Shown here in pieces: positions 1 to 12,800 of a DNA stretch of 64,000 nucleotides. Origin of the DNA: Tachypleus tridentatus. Lineage: Eukaryota; Arthropoda; Merostomata; Xiphosura; Limulidae. Every line of letters starts with the position of its first letter. The stretch's first letter is position 1. Where the stretch lies: contig NC_134834.1 in assembly GCF_004210375.1 (NCBI RefSeq), positions 38,344,264 through 38,408,263 of the forward strand. The letters are read 5' to 3'. Both the position numbers and the translations under genes were made by a program. A model generated the notes under the pieces. The model had not been told where the DNA came from, did not search any database, and saw only the letters and a list, made by a program, of their open reading frames with translations.

Positions 1-1370
1 TCCACAATATAATATGCAACCCCAACCTGCATCTGTTGTTGAACAAATGCCACCTGAGTTACAAAGAAACGTGTATTGTCATATTAACTAATATGTTTTC
101 TTCAGTAATAAGAGTATATCATATATTAGCTTTATTAGTCAAGAAGAGAATTTAATTGCAGTTGCTTGAAATCCTCTTGATATTATTCACAATCAAACAA
201 ATTATTTTCAATTTCCAATAAATAAATTTAAATAAAATATTGCATGCATGCATCACAGTCTTGAGTATGAATATTTATTAAGTAAAATACTTTATTATTT
301 ACTGTTGATGAAAACATAACAAAAAGTATATAAATGCAAACTTGATTCATTCATATTCAAAACATGTCAAAATAATCTCCACTGCTTAATTCTAGGTTTT
401 GATATAATTAAACCAGAAGAAAAGTACAATATAAAAATAGACGTCCATATTCACAACATAGAACCTGTAAAACCAGAACTATATTTTCTAAGACCTACAG
501 CTCCAATCTGAGCACAAAGGAACTAGAAGGAAAGAAACTAATCATTGAAGGAATGTGTCTAATAGCAGGGTACTCATTTTGTTGAATAAATAATTAATAT
601 AGCTTAACGGATTATGGCCACATGAAAAGGCAACTGTAAAGCCTTCTTGTGACCAACTGTTGTCAAACAATTTGCTAATATAAAAAGCATCTCAATTTCA
701 AGTACATTTGTCATATTCTAGCAACCTGAAGAGTCCTGTTGTTCGGTAAAAGGCCTCATTGTTAGTGGATATAATGTGGTTGCATATTATGATACAGTTT
801 ACTATAACTCACAAGTTCTTATTTGACATGTTCTATCACTGGGTAGGTTCTTTTGGATTACCTGTTAAAAATAATGCCAAATTCATTCTATTTGTTATAG
901 CCACAAACACTGATCAAGATAATTCCAAATAAATAAACTCCAAAACAAACTTAGGCCTAACTGACATTTGAACTTCTTTGGTGAATTCCAAGGCTAATTG
1001 AATAAGTAACTGAAAATAAAATAGGTACAATATTTCTCACTGTTAACACTGAACTAACTGAACTCAATCTCATTATTAACTTTCAATAATTTCTAGATCT
1101 TAACACTATCATAATGATGAGCTCTCTCTAGCAAACATTTAAATTAAATATAGCTTACAACACAATATAAAGTAAAATAAATGTACTGAAAGTACAAAAT
1201 GATTCATCTACAAAATATTAAGGCATAAAATAACAAGCTTTTTTTTCTTCTTTCTGCTATACACGCCTGATAATCAAATGTACGTCTTTAATACTGGACT
1301 CACAACACGAGGTTTTAAGCAGATAAAACTTCATTGCTCAATGACAACCTGCGAGAAATACCCAACTGGT
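1..1370. other. AT-rich sequence with no gene seen
   Basis: No open frame resembling a known protein and no recognisable repeat. There is a short TGCATGCATGCAT run near 241. It is probably intergenic or intronic. Confidence 0.6.
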
Positions 1371-1492
1371 GAAACAATGCATTCAAATAATTGTAAATGA
1401 GAACATAAGCTAAAAATCAATGGATTAGTGAATATATCTATTTTAAAATTATCTGTTTGTTCTAATTTACAATTATTTGAATGCATTGTTTC
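1371..1492. repeat. Perfect 28-bp inverted repeat (fold-back)
   Basis: Positions 1371-1398 and 1465-1492 are exact reverse complements over 28 bp (arm starts GAAACAATGCATTCAAATAA), separated by a 66-nt AT-rich loop. Neither a target duplication nor a coding capacity is visible. It could be the remnant of a small fold-back element or a recent inverted duplication. Confidence 0.85.
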
Positions 1493-1794
1493 TAGCTTAT
1501 TTTACATAACGAACATCACACTTAAAACACAAGGTTATACTTAGTGTTTCTTTTAAGAAATAGGCAAAAACAGAATCATTGCAGCTGTGTTATTAACTGT
1601 GTTATCATTATTTATACAATTTAAAAAAATATTGATGTTTGTCTGAAAATGTTTGATAAACAGTAACAATTAAATAGTTTTAGTCACTTATTTACACTAA
1701 TTTATATTGCGCACACACACATATATATAGTCAGTCTTGTTTGGCTAGGTAGTTTCCACATGTTATGAAATATAATACCATATACATACCTTAT

Positions 1795-3592
1795 TACTTC
1801 GAATTTAAGACGCCCCACTTTTAAATAGGGATTTTCAAGAAAAAATGGATTATAATTAGAAAGGAGTAAATATTTTAAGAGTTTATTAATGAATCAAAAA
1901 TGTTAATAATGTATATAAAAATAAAATACAATAAATATATATATAAAATATGCAATAAATTTAAAATGTTCATCACAATAATGTTTCTTCTTGCTTTTTT
2001 GAGTTAATCAAAATGTTTCTCTGATGTTTTTTCTGAGTCACTGTTATATTCTGAAGTTGAAGCATTTTCATCACTTGATTCACTATTATCCCAAAGAATG
2101 TCATCTTGTGTTCCATCTCCCACACTGGATAAAAACATTTTAAAAATGATTTTCTGATAATACCATCTGACACTTCTTTCCAAGTTTTTAAAACTACTCC
2201 TCTATTATTGATACTGATACTCTTTTTATTTTACCACTTAGTGTCAAAGCATGATTGTCTTTATTCAGCCAAGCATCATAATGCTTACAGGTACAATCTT
2301 TAAATGACTTATTAATGGACATATCAAGAGGTTGTAACTGACCTGCCATTCCACCAGGAATTATCACCAGATCACTGGTTTTGTTCCTTAACCTATTCTT
2401 GATTTTATCGGAGAGATGGCCACTAAATGCATCCATTACGAGCATGCTCCATGGCTTAATAATGTACCAAGCTGACGTTCCCATACCACTTTTCAATTAA
2501 CTCTGATATCATCCATGCATTTTTTTATGCATGAACTATTACATTTTTGGAAAAAAATTATTTTGCCAATGTTTTTCCTGTTTAATATGACATACGATGG
2601 GAATATTTTTCCATCTGCAGTTACACGTAGCATGATACTAACTTCTAATGTTTCATAACTAGTAATTTTGATTGTCACCTGTTTTTCTCCTTTAGAATTT
2701 ACAGTGCAGTTGCGTGGAATGCCAAAAAACTGCCATTTCATCTGTGTTACCAATTCGGTTCAAGGAGTATTGATTCCTTTGGCATAGACCAATAACATAA
2801 TGTTGATATTCAGTAAGTTTTGTTTCAAAATTCGTTAGCAATTTTTGACTAATTGTTGTCATTTCCCATAATGATAAACCTTCTCTTTTCATAAATTTCT
2901 CACACCAGCCACAACTGGCTTGAAAGAAATACCTTTATTTCCTAAACATTATTTTGCTTTTAACATTAAGACTTCTCTCATTACAGGGGGTCCTTCATTT
3001 CACAACTCTCTGAAAATACATTAAAATGGCAGCATCAATTTCAAGATGTCTTTCTTTTCTTGGTCCAAAAAATGACTTTGTACTTTTCTTGCAAGAAAAC
3101 AACTTAGATTTTATACCATGCCAACTACGTATATTTGCCTCAATTAGCGTTTACATTTTACTGACTGCACGATATTCCCAATTTGTTCGGCACACAAAAT
3201 AAGCTTCCTTTTAAATTCAGCATCAGACATAAAACACCTTTCCATGGGTGAAAAATACAATAAAAATAAAAAACAATAAAGTAGCATCTGAACTACAGGA
3301 AAGTCAAATAAAGACGGAGTATGGTGATAGCTAACTACATTGCTAGAGGCACTGACATCAGCAAATTTGACGTTTTGTGCATTTTTTTTTAGCCTTTGTA
3401 AGCCAAGTTCTTTTTAAAATATAGTCTGATCTGTTTGTTAATGCAAGAATTTTTTCACAAATCTTTGTTGTTCAAGGAAAATGATGTTTTTGAGTCTTTC
3501 AAAGAGGTAAAAATAAAACTAAAATTTAAGACGAAACGTAATTTTTAGTTCGGAAAAATGTGAAAAATGGTGCATCTTAAATTCAGATAAAT
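1795..3592 (-). mobile_element. Degenerate pogo/Tigger-type DNA transposon
   Basis: A minus-strand pogo-like transposase remnant lies between imperfect terminal inverted repeats. The left end near 1800 reads GAATTTAAGACGCCCC and the right end, reverse complemented near 3560-3586, reads GAATTTAAGATGCACC. The element is about 1.8 kb and the internal ORF is broken by frameshifts, so the copy is dead. Exact ends and the expected TA duplication are obscured by AT-rich flanks. Confidence 0.75.
1973..3250 (-). pseudogene. Pogo/Tigger (DDE_1) transposase, frameshifted
   Basis: Read on the minus strand, three frames carry one decayed transposase. The N-terminal part (about 3250-3150) resembles a helix-turn-helix start with FKRKLILCAEQIGN. 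The middle part (2892-2500) has a first catalytic-Asp region (IGNTDE) followed by PRNCTVNSKGEKQV and VMLRVTADGKIFPSYVIL-like pogo signatures. The C-terminal part (2496-2194) carries LVMDAFSGH and QLQPLDMSINKSFKD, the second and third acidic regions, 35 residues apart. These motifs are characteristic of the pogo/Tigger branch of Tc1/mariner. Internal stops and at least two frame changes (near 2700 and 2500) make it non-functional. It is not a domesticated gene as far as the sequence shows. Confidence 0.8.
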
Positions 3593-5985
3593 ACAATATA
3601 TATGTATGTATGTATGTATTGTTTAATCACAATAGTAACTGCAGTTTTTGTTTACCCTATATGGTCTAGCATCAAGTGTACACCTGTACTTGACATTTCT
3701 AAACTTGAGTAAAATTAATGATTCCAAGTAGTTCCAAAAGAATTTATTAAAATATTTTGTAAACAATATGTTTTGTCTTTTTTTATAGCATTCATTTGGT
3801 ATAATTAACAAAATACTGCATTTTCTTTACACCCTTTTACAATTTTACAACTTAAGAACAGACCAGAGATGTGGGAATTTTTTAAAAGAGTTTTCCTAAA
3901 TGTTCTTTTAAATCCTGAAAATGTTTCATTTTAAATTATATATATTTAAAGGTACGGAACTTTTCTTGTATGACAAAACACGAAGAAAGCCTAGTTAAGA
4001 ATAGAGAGTAATGATAACCATTGGTAGAATATTCCAATGTACGTAATGTAAATCAAATTCATATTTATTGAGTAGGAAAGTTAACATTGTCCATCAATAT
4101 AGGTTTCCAAATGTGTAACAACAATTTCACCAAACACAGAATGATTAAAAACATTAAAAAATAAAAACAAACACTGCATGTAGCAGAAGAGATGTAACAT
4201 AAATCAAGGTAAGGTTGGAACATCGTTAGTGAAAATGTTTGGAACCAATGCTCTATTGTATGTAGTAACAGGGATATGATACAAAGCAAGGTAATGATTT
4301 ATGGCATTATTAATGAAAAATGTTGGAAACCACTGCTCTGTTGTATGTAGCAGCAGAAATGTCATACAAATCAAGGTACTAGGTTAGAACATCTTCAGTA
4401 AAAAAGTTTGAAAACCACTCCTCTATACACTATAAAGGGAAATTCAATTAACCACTCTCTTCCCGAGTTCAATTAACGTACAGAACTGTTCATGCAAACT
4501 AGCTAGAAAGAGACAATTGTATGGAAAAGTAATACCCAAAAAAATCATTTATTAATCACAAAATAAAACACATATAGAGCAAATCCTTGACATTTTTACC
4601 AGTACTACAGTTATTACTTACCAATAGGTGAAAAATGCTTTCAACATATAAACCATATTTTAGATTTAACATCATTTGTGAGTTTTTCTAAATCTGTAAA
4701 AATCCAAGTAGAAGCATACAAAACCACACAAATTAGATTTGTGAATTTATATTGAAAAGGACAAATTATATACCATGCATATATTTATATTATAAAGAAT
4801 AATAGAATACATAAAGACACTACTAGCTAAATTTCATTCTATAAACTTACATGAATTGGAGAAAACTTGCCAACGATTGCTAAAACAAGAATCTGTATAA
4901 AGAAGTCTAAATATACCACAGGTTTAGAGATCTTTTTCCAAAGATCACTGAAACTTCAATTATTCAAATTTTCAATAATATAAAAACAATCAAACAAATG
5001 AAGCCAATTTTATACTATACTTCTTGAATATTTCTTGGGCCTTTTAGACTCTTTATGAACAGAACTGCTGTTATATAGGAAGTTATACTGTATAACTAAC
5101 ATAGGTTTACAAAAAAAAAAAAAAAATTAAGTTTCTGACCAACTCAGGTACCTAAGCCTAATTTGCTACCTTAAGGTATGGATTTCTCCAGTTACAACAT
5201 AAATAAGTAATTTTGTTTTTTACATTCAACTCTATCTTGTTTTTAATTAATATTTATGCTTTAAAGAGGGTCACAGGAAATATTTCTCCATTTTATGTGA
5301 TATCAGATAGATCTAAATCATAGCTTGTGTAAGTTACTGCTCTCATAGCAGTAACATCTTTGTGTATAATATAACCCTTCTTGTTTGCATGTTTTCAAAG
5401 TAATTTATTACAAAGTTGGAAATGTACGACTTAATTTATTGTTTCAATTAAAATTTTGGCAATATCTTTATTTACAGAACCTATACTAGAAGGTAAACAC
5501 TTCTCACACTCTCACATGTATGAAGTAAATAACTGCATGTAATATTAACTGAGAGAAATCTATATTATATCAGAAAAAGTTTCATTAACATGGGGATTTT
5601 ACCTTATGAGACCACACAAAATGTAGAGAAATGTTGTCTGTTACTGTGATTAAATTTCCTAAACACAAAACCTTTATTTTATTTAATAAATTAAAGTATT
5701 ACTGGTATACAAACATTTAAATGTGTAATTATTGTTCCAAGGATCAATTTAACCTGTGACCCGTCTCGAAAGGCCTAATTGTTCCAAGGCCATGTCATCT
5801 TGTTTGTCGACTTGCATTCAAAATTTTACTGAACTACTATTTTATTAATTTATTTTAATAAGTTTTGAATCAGATTGTAGATTATAATTCAAGCTTTGAT
5901 ATTATATACGAGTTAATTTCTTAATTGAAAACTATATATTAAAATAACACATCTAAATATAGATTTTATTGGGTCATGTGGTATG
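3593..5985. other. Non-coding stretch with a short tandem repeat
   Basis: Apart from a TATG microsatellite at about 3600-3620, an 84-bp tandem repeat at 4172-4430 and an A15 run near 5110, no gene or element is recognised. Confidence 0.5.
4172..4430. repeat. Three-copy tandem repeat, unit about 84 bp
   Basis: Three diverged direct copies follow one another (about 4172-4257, 4258-4343, 4344-4430). Each has the landmarks GTATGTAGYARCAG, ACAAATCAAGGTA, GTTGGAAACCA and TGCTCT in that order. The short ORF calls across it are frame artefacts of the repeat. Confidence 0.75.
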
Positions 5986-6258
5986 TTTTTTCGTTTTTGT
6001 ATTTCACACAAAGCTACACAAGAGCTATCTGCACTAGTCATCCCTAATTTAGTAGTGTAAGATTAGAAGGAAGGCAGCTAGTCATTACCACCCATTGCCA
6101 ACTCTTAGGCTACTCTTTCACCATTAATTAGTGGGATTTACAATCACATTATAATGCCCCATGGCTGAAAGGGTAAGCATGTTTGGTGTGATGGGAATTC
6201 AAACCTGCGATCCTCATATTACGAGTTAAGTGCCTTAATCACCTGGCCATGCTGGGCC
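5986..6258 (-). mobile_element. SINE family A (tRNA-headed), diverged full copy
   Basis: The minus-strand head at the right end carries tRNA-like A and B boxes (GGCCATG... and the GGTTTGAA-type B box). The body has CCAACTCTTAGGCTACTCTTT and TTTAGTAGTGTAAGA. The tail at the left matches the shared CAGATAGC...GCTTTGTG motif. Diverged, with no clear target duplication. Confidence 0.85.
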
Positions 6259-6570
6259 TATGTAGTATGTTGAATGCAGCACTGTTTAAAATTAAATGTT
6301 TGTGATGTCAAAATACTAAGTCTATAACTTTGTAAAAATTTGGAATTAAAATTACTTACATTGTCAAGCTAGAATGTCAAATAAGAAACTTGTGTCTTTT
6401 TAATTTTACTAAGATATGGTCTATGCACTGAATCAAACACAGTGACCCTGTTCATTCCTTTCCATCTTTTGAAATGGTCCCTTACATACTCTTACTACAA
6501 TATATGACATGTAATAACCAATCAATAACTTAGATTGTCCACAGAGTGGTTTTTCTCGGCCATTTTTTGT

Positions 6571-6844
6571 TGGCCTGGCATGGCCGAGCGCGTAAGGCGT
6601 GCGACTCGTAATACGCGGATTCGCGCCCGCGTCGCGCTAAACATGCTCGCCCTCCCAGCCGTGGGGGCGTATAATGTGACGGTTAATCCCACTATTCGTT
6701 GGTAAAAGAGTAGCCCAAGAGTTGGCGGTGGGTGGTGATGACTAGCTGCCTTCCCTCTAGTCTTACACTGCTAAATTAGGGACGGCTAGCACAGATAGCC
6801 CTCGAGTAGCTTTGTGCGAAAATCCAAAAACAAACAAACAAACT
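6571..6844 (+). mobile_element. SINE family A, full copy
   Basis: Starts at GCCTGGCATGGCCGAGCGCG (tRNA-like head with CGACTCGTAAT anticodon arm), passes through the family body and ends in AAAAACAAACAAACAAAC. Well preserved. Confidence 0.92.
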
Positions 6845-7344
6845 CGGCCATTTTAATCTGTGAAAAGGCTGTCCCGTTCTTTCGATCAAAATTTCGAAGG
6901 AGGTAGGTTTTTATTTTTCGTCTGCTCGATGTTTCATAATTTCTTAAAATCTAAATACATTTTATTTACTAAGCTTAATATATTATAGTGGAATTCTATG
7001 GTATAACTGTAGTTATTGATGGTTTTGTGGTTATTCAACCGTACATATAAAATCTAAACATTTTATGATATCCTCTACATGCAAAATTTTAAAAGGCATA
7101 GCAACCTATGTCTCCCAACAACCAAGTACAAAGATTATAACATGAAGAGATAATTGTTTAGCTTTCCTCTTGATTTATTGTTCTATATTTTAAGAAAAAT
7201 TAGTTTAATAATTTATTTCTAAATAGTAATAATAATTATAATATATATATATATAATGTATAATAATTGAAATGTGACTACATTATAAAAAAGTAGTTAT
7301 TAAAACGCAAGACAGGGAAGACTAAAGGTCAGTCTTATATTACG

Positions 7345-7478
7345 GGTTGTTGTTTTGTTGTTTTGAATTAAGCACAAAGCTACACAATGGGCTATCTGTG
7401 CTGTGCCCACCACGGGTATCGAAACCCGGATTTTAGCGTGTAAGTCCGCAGACATACCGCTGAGCCACTGGGGGGCTT
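7345..7478 (-). mobile_element. SINE family B (short, tRNA-headed)
   Basis: Reverse complemented it starts CCCCCCAGTGGCTCAGCGG, carries the B box GGGTTTCGATACCCG, and ends CAGATAGCCCATTGTGTAG then CTTTGTGCTTAATTC and an AAC-rich tail. It is about 130 bp: a tRNA head plus the shared tail, without the family A body. Confidence 0.85.
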
Positions 7479-7484
7479 ATATTA

Positions 7485-9600
7485 CGGGATAATTAACAAG
7501 TGTGTATGCACCGTGTCATTACAAGTTATGTAATGTTAGCTATGCACGACTGGAAGTTCAGTATAATAAAAAATTATAAATATATAAGTAAATATATTGT
7601 GTTATGAGGCTTAAGCTACTTAGGCTAAATATTTGTATTTTCGTGTAATAGTATGTAGTCATTCTAGCACGAAAAAAGCATAATTTATATTTATTTTATG
7701 ATAGCTATGAGGTTGGTTAAGTGACAAACCCCACATAGAGCATAGAAAATAAAGTATATGGTCTTCTGAAAACATGCTTGAAATGTATTTAGGAGACTTT
7801 AGAGATTATACAAACAATATTTGAGATTTTGGGAATGAAGAATAGCTTTTTTAATCATAGCAGGAAATCACTTTGCACTCAGACTAGTAATGAAACAGAC
7901 TATTTTCACAAACAAATCTTTAGTAAAATATATTTCATTAAAAAATATCCTTTTTTGTAAACAAAATACTTATAATCATTACTAAAAGGCTGATAAATTT
8001 TGTGACATGCTGTATCAAAGGTTATAATGCAAATACTTAATATGTGAAAATGTGTAGATGAATATATATGATGTGTATATTATACCATGCCCATTACATT
8101 GCATTGTTTCTATACAAGTTTTGCAGCCACACACATTCACAGCATTTGCGAGTAGTCTCAACATGCTGACGACCTTAATGACTCTGGCAACCCATAGGCC
8201 TACAGCTCAAATAACTAACTAGTAGCAAAGTAGCCTAATGATACTATAGGGTTGACAGTTTTAAAATACTCCCACTCCAATTAATTGAAAAAAGTAGAGG
8301 GAATATTGCATATGACTATTTTTCTCAGTGGTTAAATATAAAAAGAAAGTCTAAAATTGTGACTGCTATATAAGTGAATAAATAAAATTTGCTTTCCTTA
8401 TAATAACTTTTGATCACATTAGGTCAGTAAAGAGAATGAATGGATGTTAACTGTATAAATAATTATATGGAGTTAATTTCTGTGTCACAACTACATCTTT
8501 GGTAAACAAGGCAGTTACCTCACTAATATATGCTTAAACAGTTCTGTCCAAGTGAGTTCAAAACAGAGCTTGTACAATAATACCTCAAGAATGTCGCGTT
8601 CCCTATAGTTAATGATAGACAACATGATGGAACAAAATATCCCTTTCTTGATCTTGTACTCTCCCATCTTAAGGAATGCTTTTCTAAGGAGCTTCTTCGA
8701 CCATTAGCAACTTGTGTTTAATTATAAGGAAGCTCGAAAAAACTAAATCTTTACCTGAAGTTTGATTTGATAGAACAGTGGTAAAGATGACACAGAATAT
8801 GTTTTATTTGACCATGAATCTGAAAGATGGAATTCTAAATTTAGCAATGTTAGTTCTGTTCAACAAGGGTACAACGACTGTTGTCAAATCCTTCTGGAGT
8901 TCTTCCTCAGCGTATCTGCTGTTTTGCAATCACTTCAGTAGCTGTTGATAAGCTAATAAACATGAAAGATCCTTTTTGCCATGTGAAGATTTAGAACTTG
9001 GCACAGCACTATGGAAAAAAAAAAGACTTAATGATTTATCTTTATTTCACATTCATTGGAATGAAACTGTGGGTGACACCAGTCTAGAAAACGTCTTATG
9101 AAGGGTCGAGTCTTTATGCAATTTGAAACTTAGCAACTGGTTGATGAATAAGTTAGTACTGTTCATTAGAGCACTTTAATACATGTAAAACCCTTTTTTC
9201 ATTGATGTATTTTAGTGTTTACAATAAAAGTACTTATGTTTTTTTTGTTAAATTTAGTGTCCACAGAAAGAAAGTTAAGGGTACTTGAAGGTTCTTCACA
9301 CATATGTACATCTAATTATTTAGTCTAACACATCCGCTATCAAAATGTAGCGTACTGTACTTTTTCTCTGAAATCCAGACTGGTTCTTCAATTTGTGAAA
9401 AATCTTCAAAGTTAAATACTCCAGTTTCAAATATCATACATTCCAAGAAAAAATAAAAGTTTTTCACTTAAGTCTCTCATATATGTTTTACTCAGAGTCA
9501 AGTCAAAATATAGGATTGAATGCTTAGTTTAATATAGATCATAAATATAAAAAGCTAGTACACATTCTCTGCAAAAAAAACCACAAAGAAATACTAGTTA
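7485..9600. other. No recognised gene
   Basis: AT-rich sequence without a supported gene. The 8,600-9,000 part is somewhat less AT-rich and has short open stretches, but no protein family is recognisable. Confidence 0.5.
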
Positions 9601-9601
9601 C

Positions 9602-9722
9602 ATTTGAGGTTTGTTAAGCATAAAGCTACACAACAGGCTATCTGCAATCTGTCCATTATAGATATAAAAACCCAAATTTTAGTATTATAATCCCTCAGAC
9701 TTACTGTTATGCTACCAGGTAG
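9602..9722 (-). mobile_element. SINE family B, degenerate
   Basis: The shared tail (AAAGCTACACAACAGGCTAT) and a decayed tRNA-like head (TCAGACTTACTGTTATGCTA) are recognisable. The B box is lost. Confidence 0.65.
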
Positions 9723-9812
9723 GACTACATTTGTGCAATTGTTAGGTAAAAGTAACGTAATAAGAAGAGGAAAGATATATTTTGCAAACTAATTAAAGTG
9801 GCCATTAGTTGA

Positions 9813-12800
9813 TTGGTTTGGTGTTTTATGTTGCAAAGCAACTAGGCTATCTGCACCAAACATCCAGTAAAAAGTTAAAATTAAAGTAAAATTATTAAAA
9901 TTCATAAAAGGAAATTAAAGTAAAACAAAAACAATGTTTAATTTTTCAATTGAAAACATAAATAGCATTATATTCAATGTTTACATCTAGTCTACAGCAG
10001 TAAGAGAAAAACTACAGTAATACCAGTTGTAAAGGACCTTCTGTAACATAATTGTAATTATCATAACTCACCAGGATGATTAACAGGTAAATTTTAAAAA
10101 AACGGCGTTAGTCACGTTAAGTTGACCTTTCCAGTCCAGGTTTCGAATTATTTGACGTTATGGCTATTTTTTAATTTTAAATTGAACAAGATGTACATTG
10201 ATTCTTAAAAGGGAATCACATTAAAATTAAAAAAAGGTTTAATGCATAGATTAAAAAACTTAAATAGCAATAAAAAGAGTAATAATCTTTAAAAAACTAA
10301 AAACATTTCTAAGGTGGACTGTGTCACCATTGCCAATAACACTGTCTAACGTTATGGACATAACTTGGTGCAACAGTCCAAGATAAAAAAAATGATGAGT
10401 TAAAAAACTGTGACCAATGCGTAGTCTAGTTAGTACAACTTTTTTTCTGATCCTTATGGAAGCAAGAAGGCCAAAACTCAATAGGGAGTTTTATTTGAAA
10501 AAGCTTGTTTTCACTGTGCTCACTCCAGGTCAATTGCCTACTGGCATGGAACCAAGCCTTCAATACAGGACCATATTCCATGTATGGAACAGGCACAGCA
10601 GTGATAGTGCCAGAGCAGACAGATTTAACTGCAGTGTCGGTGAGCCTGTTCCCGCGAATACCAACGTGGCTTGGTATCCAGAAAAACTGGATAGAAGTAG
10701 ATGTTAAAGAGAAATGGGCCAGTAGGTTTTTGAAAATCGGTGAGAACCGAGTGTGAACTAACGTGAAGCAATTCCAGGGCCAGCAGAGAACTAAGCAAGT
10801 CAGTATAAATAGTGCAATTTGAGTACTGCTTAGCTTCTATGTGATCCAGGGCAAGAGAAATGGCATAAGTTTCAGCAGTGAACACAGAAGTTGTTAGAGA
10901 GCATTCTGTGTGCAACCATCAAACCATGGCAAAGCCCACAGAGTCAGCTGATTTTGAACAACCTGTACAAATAGGAATAGAAGGGTGGTTCGAAATATGT
11001 TTAGCAAATAAAAGACAGTATTTCCAATCGGGAGTGTCTACTTTTCTCATATGACTTAAAGAAAGGTCACATTTGGGGACTGTAATAAGCCATGGTGGGG
11101 TGGGCTGACCAGTAGATACAGCAATGTTATCCAATGGACAGATCTAATTCATCCAACTGCACCAGGGTACGAAGGCCAAAAGGAGAAATAGCAGATCGTC
11201 TTTTCTGAAAAAGCATGGCACACTGAGGAAGGCAGGATGCTTTGGTAAGGAACGAAGTTTTGAAGCATAAAATAAAGAGAGTTGCAAACGACAGATGTGC
11301 AGACAAGGTTCATGAGACTATGTATAAGCTCTGAACTGAGGAAGTGTAGAAAGCTCTGGTGCAGAGCCAAAGTTCTTGATGATGAACGGGGTCCAGTATC
11401 TTCAACGCCGAGGTCCTGGCAGAGCCAAAGGCTAGTGATCCATCGTCTAGTTTTGATCGAATAAGAGCACAATATATCTTTAACATAGAACATCCCAAGT
11501 GGTGGAAGAAAGGACAAGAAGGATGTTCAGTGCTCTTATACATTTTACCTGTACCAACTTGATGTCAGCTTACGGTCAAAGATAAGCCCCAAGAACTTTG
11601 TCTCAGGGACCACAGGTAGTTCAACTTCATTGATACGGAGTTTGGGATCAGAGTGAATACCCCATTGGTGGCAAAAATGCATGCAAACGGTTTTATAGAG
11701 AGAGAAGTTAAAACCATTTGCTGTGGTCCACTTCAGTAAACAACTGAGGGCAGTCAAAGCAATTAGATGGTAGTTCAAAGGAATTTTGGGATCATTCCCA
11801 GGCTTATAAAAAGGAAGGAAAATAACCTAGCACCAGGAATCAGGAAAACATTCTCCTGCCAGATCTGGTTAAAAACAATCAAAATAATAGCAAGAGAAGC
11901 AGGAGGTAGATGGTGCAGCATTTCGTAGTGTACATCGTCAGGTCCAACTGTTGTACTTCCAGACCTATGAAGGACTAGTTTGAGTTCCACCAGTGTAAAG
12001 GGATGATTATAGTCACTGAGACAATTAGTTTGAAAAGAAAAATATGATCGTTCTGTCCGAGTGTTGATAGCTGAAAAGATGGAGGGAGGATGAAGCAGAA
12101 GTACTAGATATCTGGCAAAAGCTCTCACCTAGAGTATTGGCTATGCTCCAGGTATCAGCTACTTCCTGGCCATCAGAGAGCAAGACTGAGAGGGGAACAG
12201 AATTATATTGCCCACTGACCTTTCGAATTTTGTCCCATACAACTTTGGGACTGATGGTAGAAGATATGCTGGTTGTGAACTTAACCCAAGAGTCCTGGCT
12301 TTGTTGTCTTACTCACCGAGCATATGTACAGAAGTGAAGGAAAGTGATGGATGAGGAATTCGTGGAAAACGTGTCGAGGTTTTTAGAATACACTAAGTGG
12401 CTGCCTGTATAATACAGTCAGTTACTGCTGCCCCACAGTCGTTTGTTTATTGATGGTTTACAAACAATGGCAGGATCAAGTTCTGCAAGAGCAGTTAAAG
12501 AGGGCCAGTGTGCTTGATCCAGCTTCCACCAGGTCACGCGGGTTGGGTGACATCGACCACAGCAAGTCTTTCTAAAAATTATAGGAAAATGAAGGGGAGC
12601 AAACTGAGAGATCAATAGCAGTAAAGGACAGACTAGGTACATGAAAATAAGTATGAGAACCACTATTGAAAAGAGAAAGGTTGTGATCAGAGGGTTGCTC
12701 TACAGAGCAACCTCTCTCATCAATATTAGCACTTCCCCCTGATGGAATGATGTCCATTAAAGTCACCCAGGATTAAAAAAGGGAAACAGCAACTGTTCAA

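Noticed and set aside
8570-9000. Slightly GC-richer stretch with fragments such as IPFLDLVLSHLKECFSKELL
   Set aside because: Frames break every few dozen codons and no family is recognisable, so no gene is claimed.
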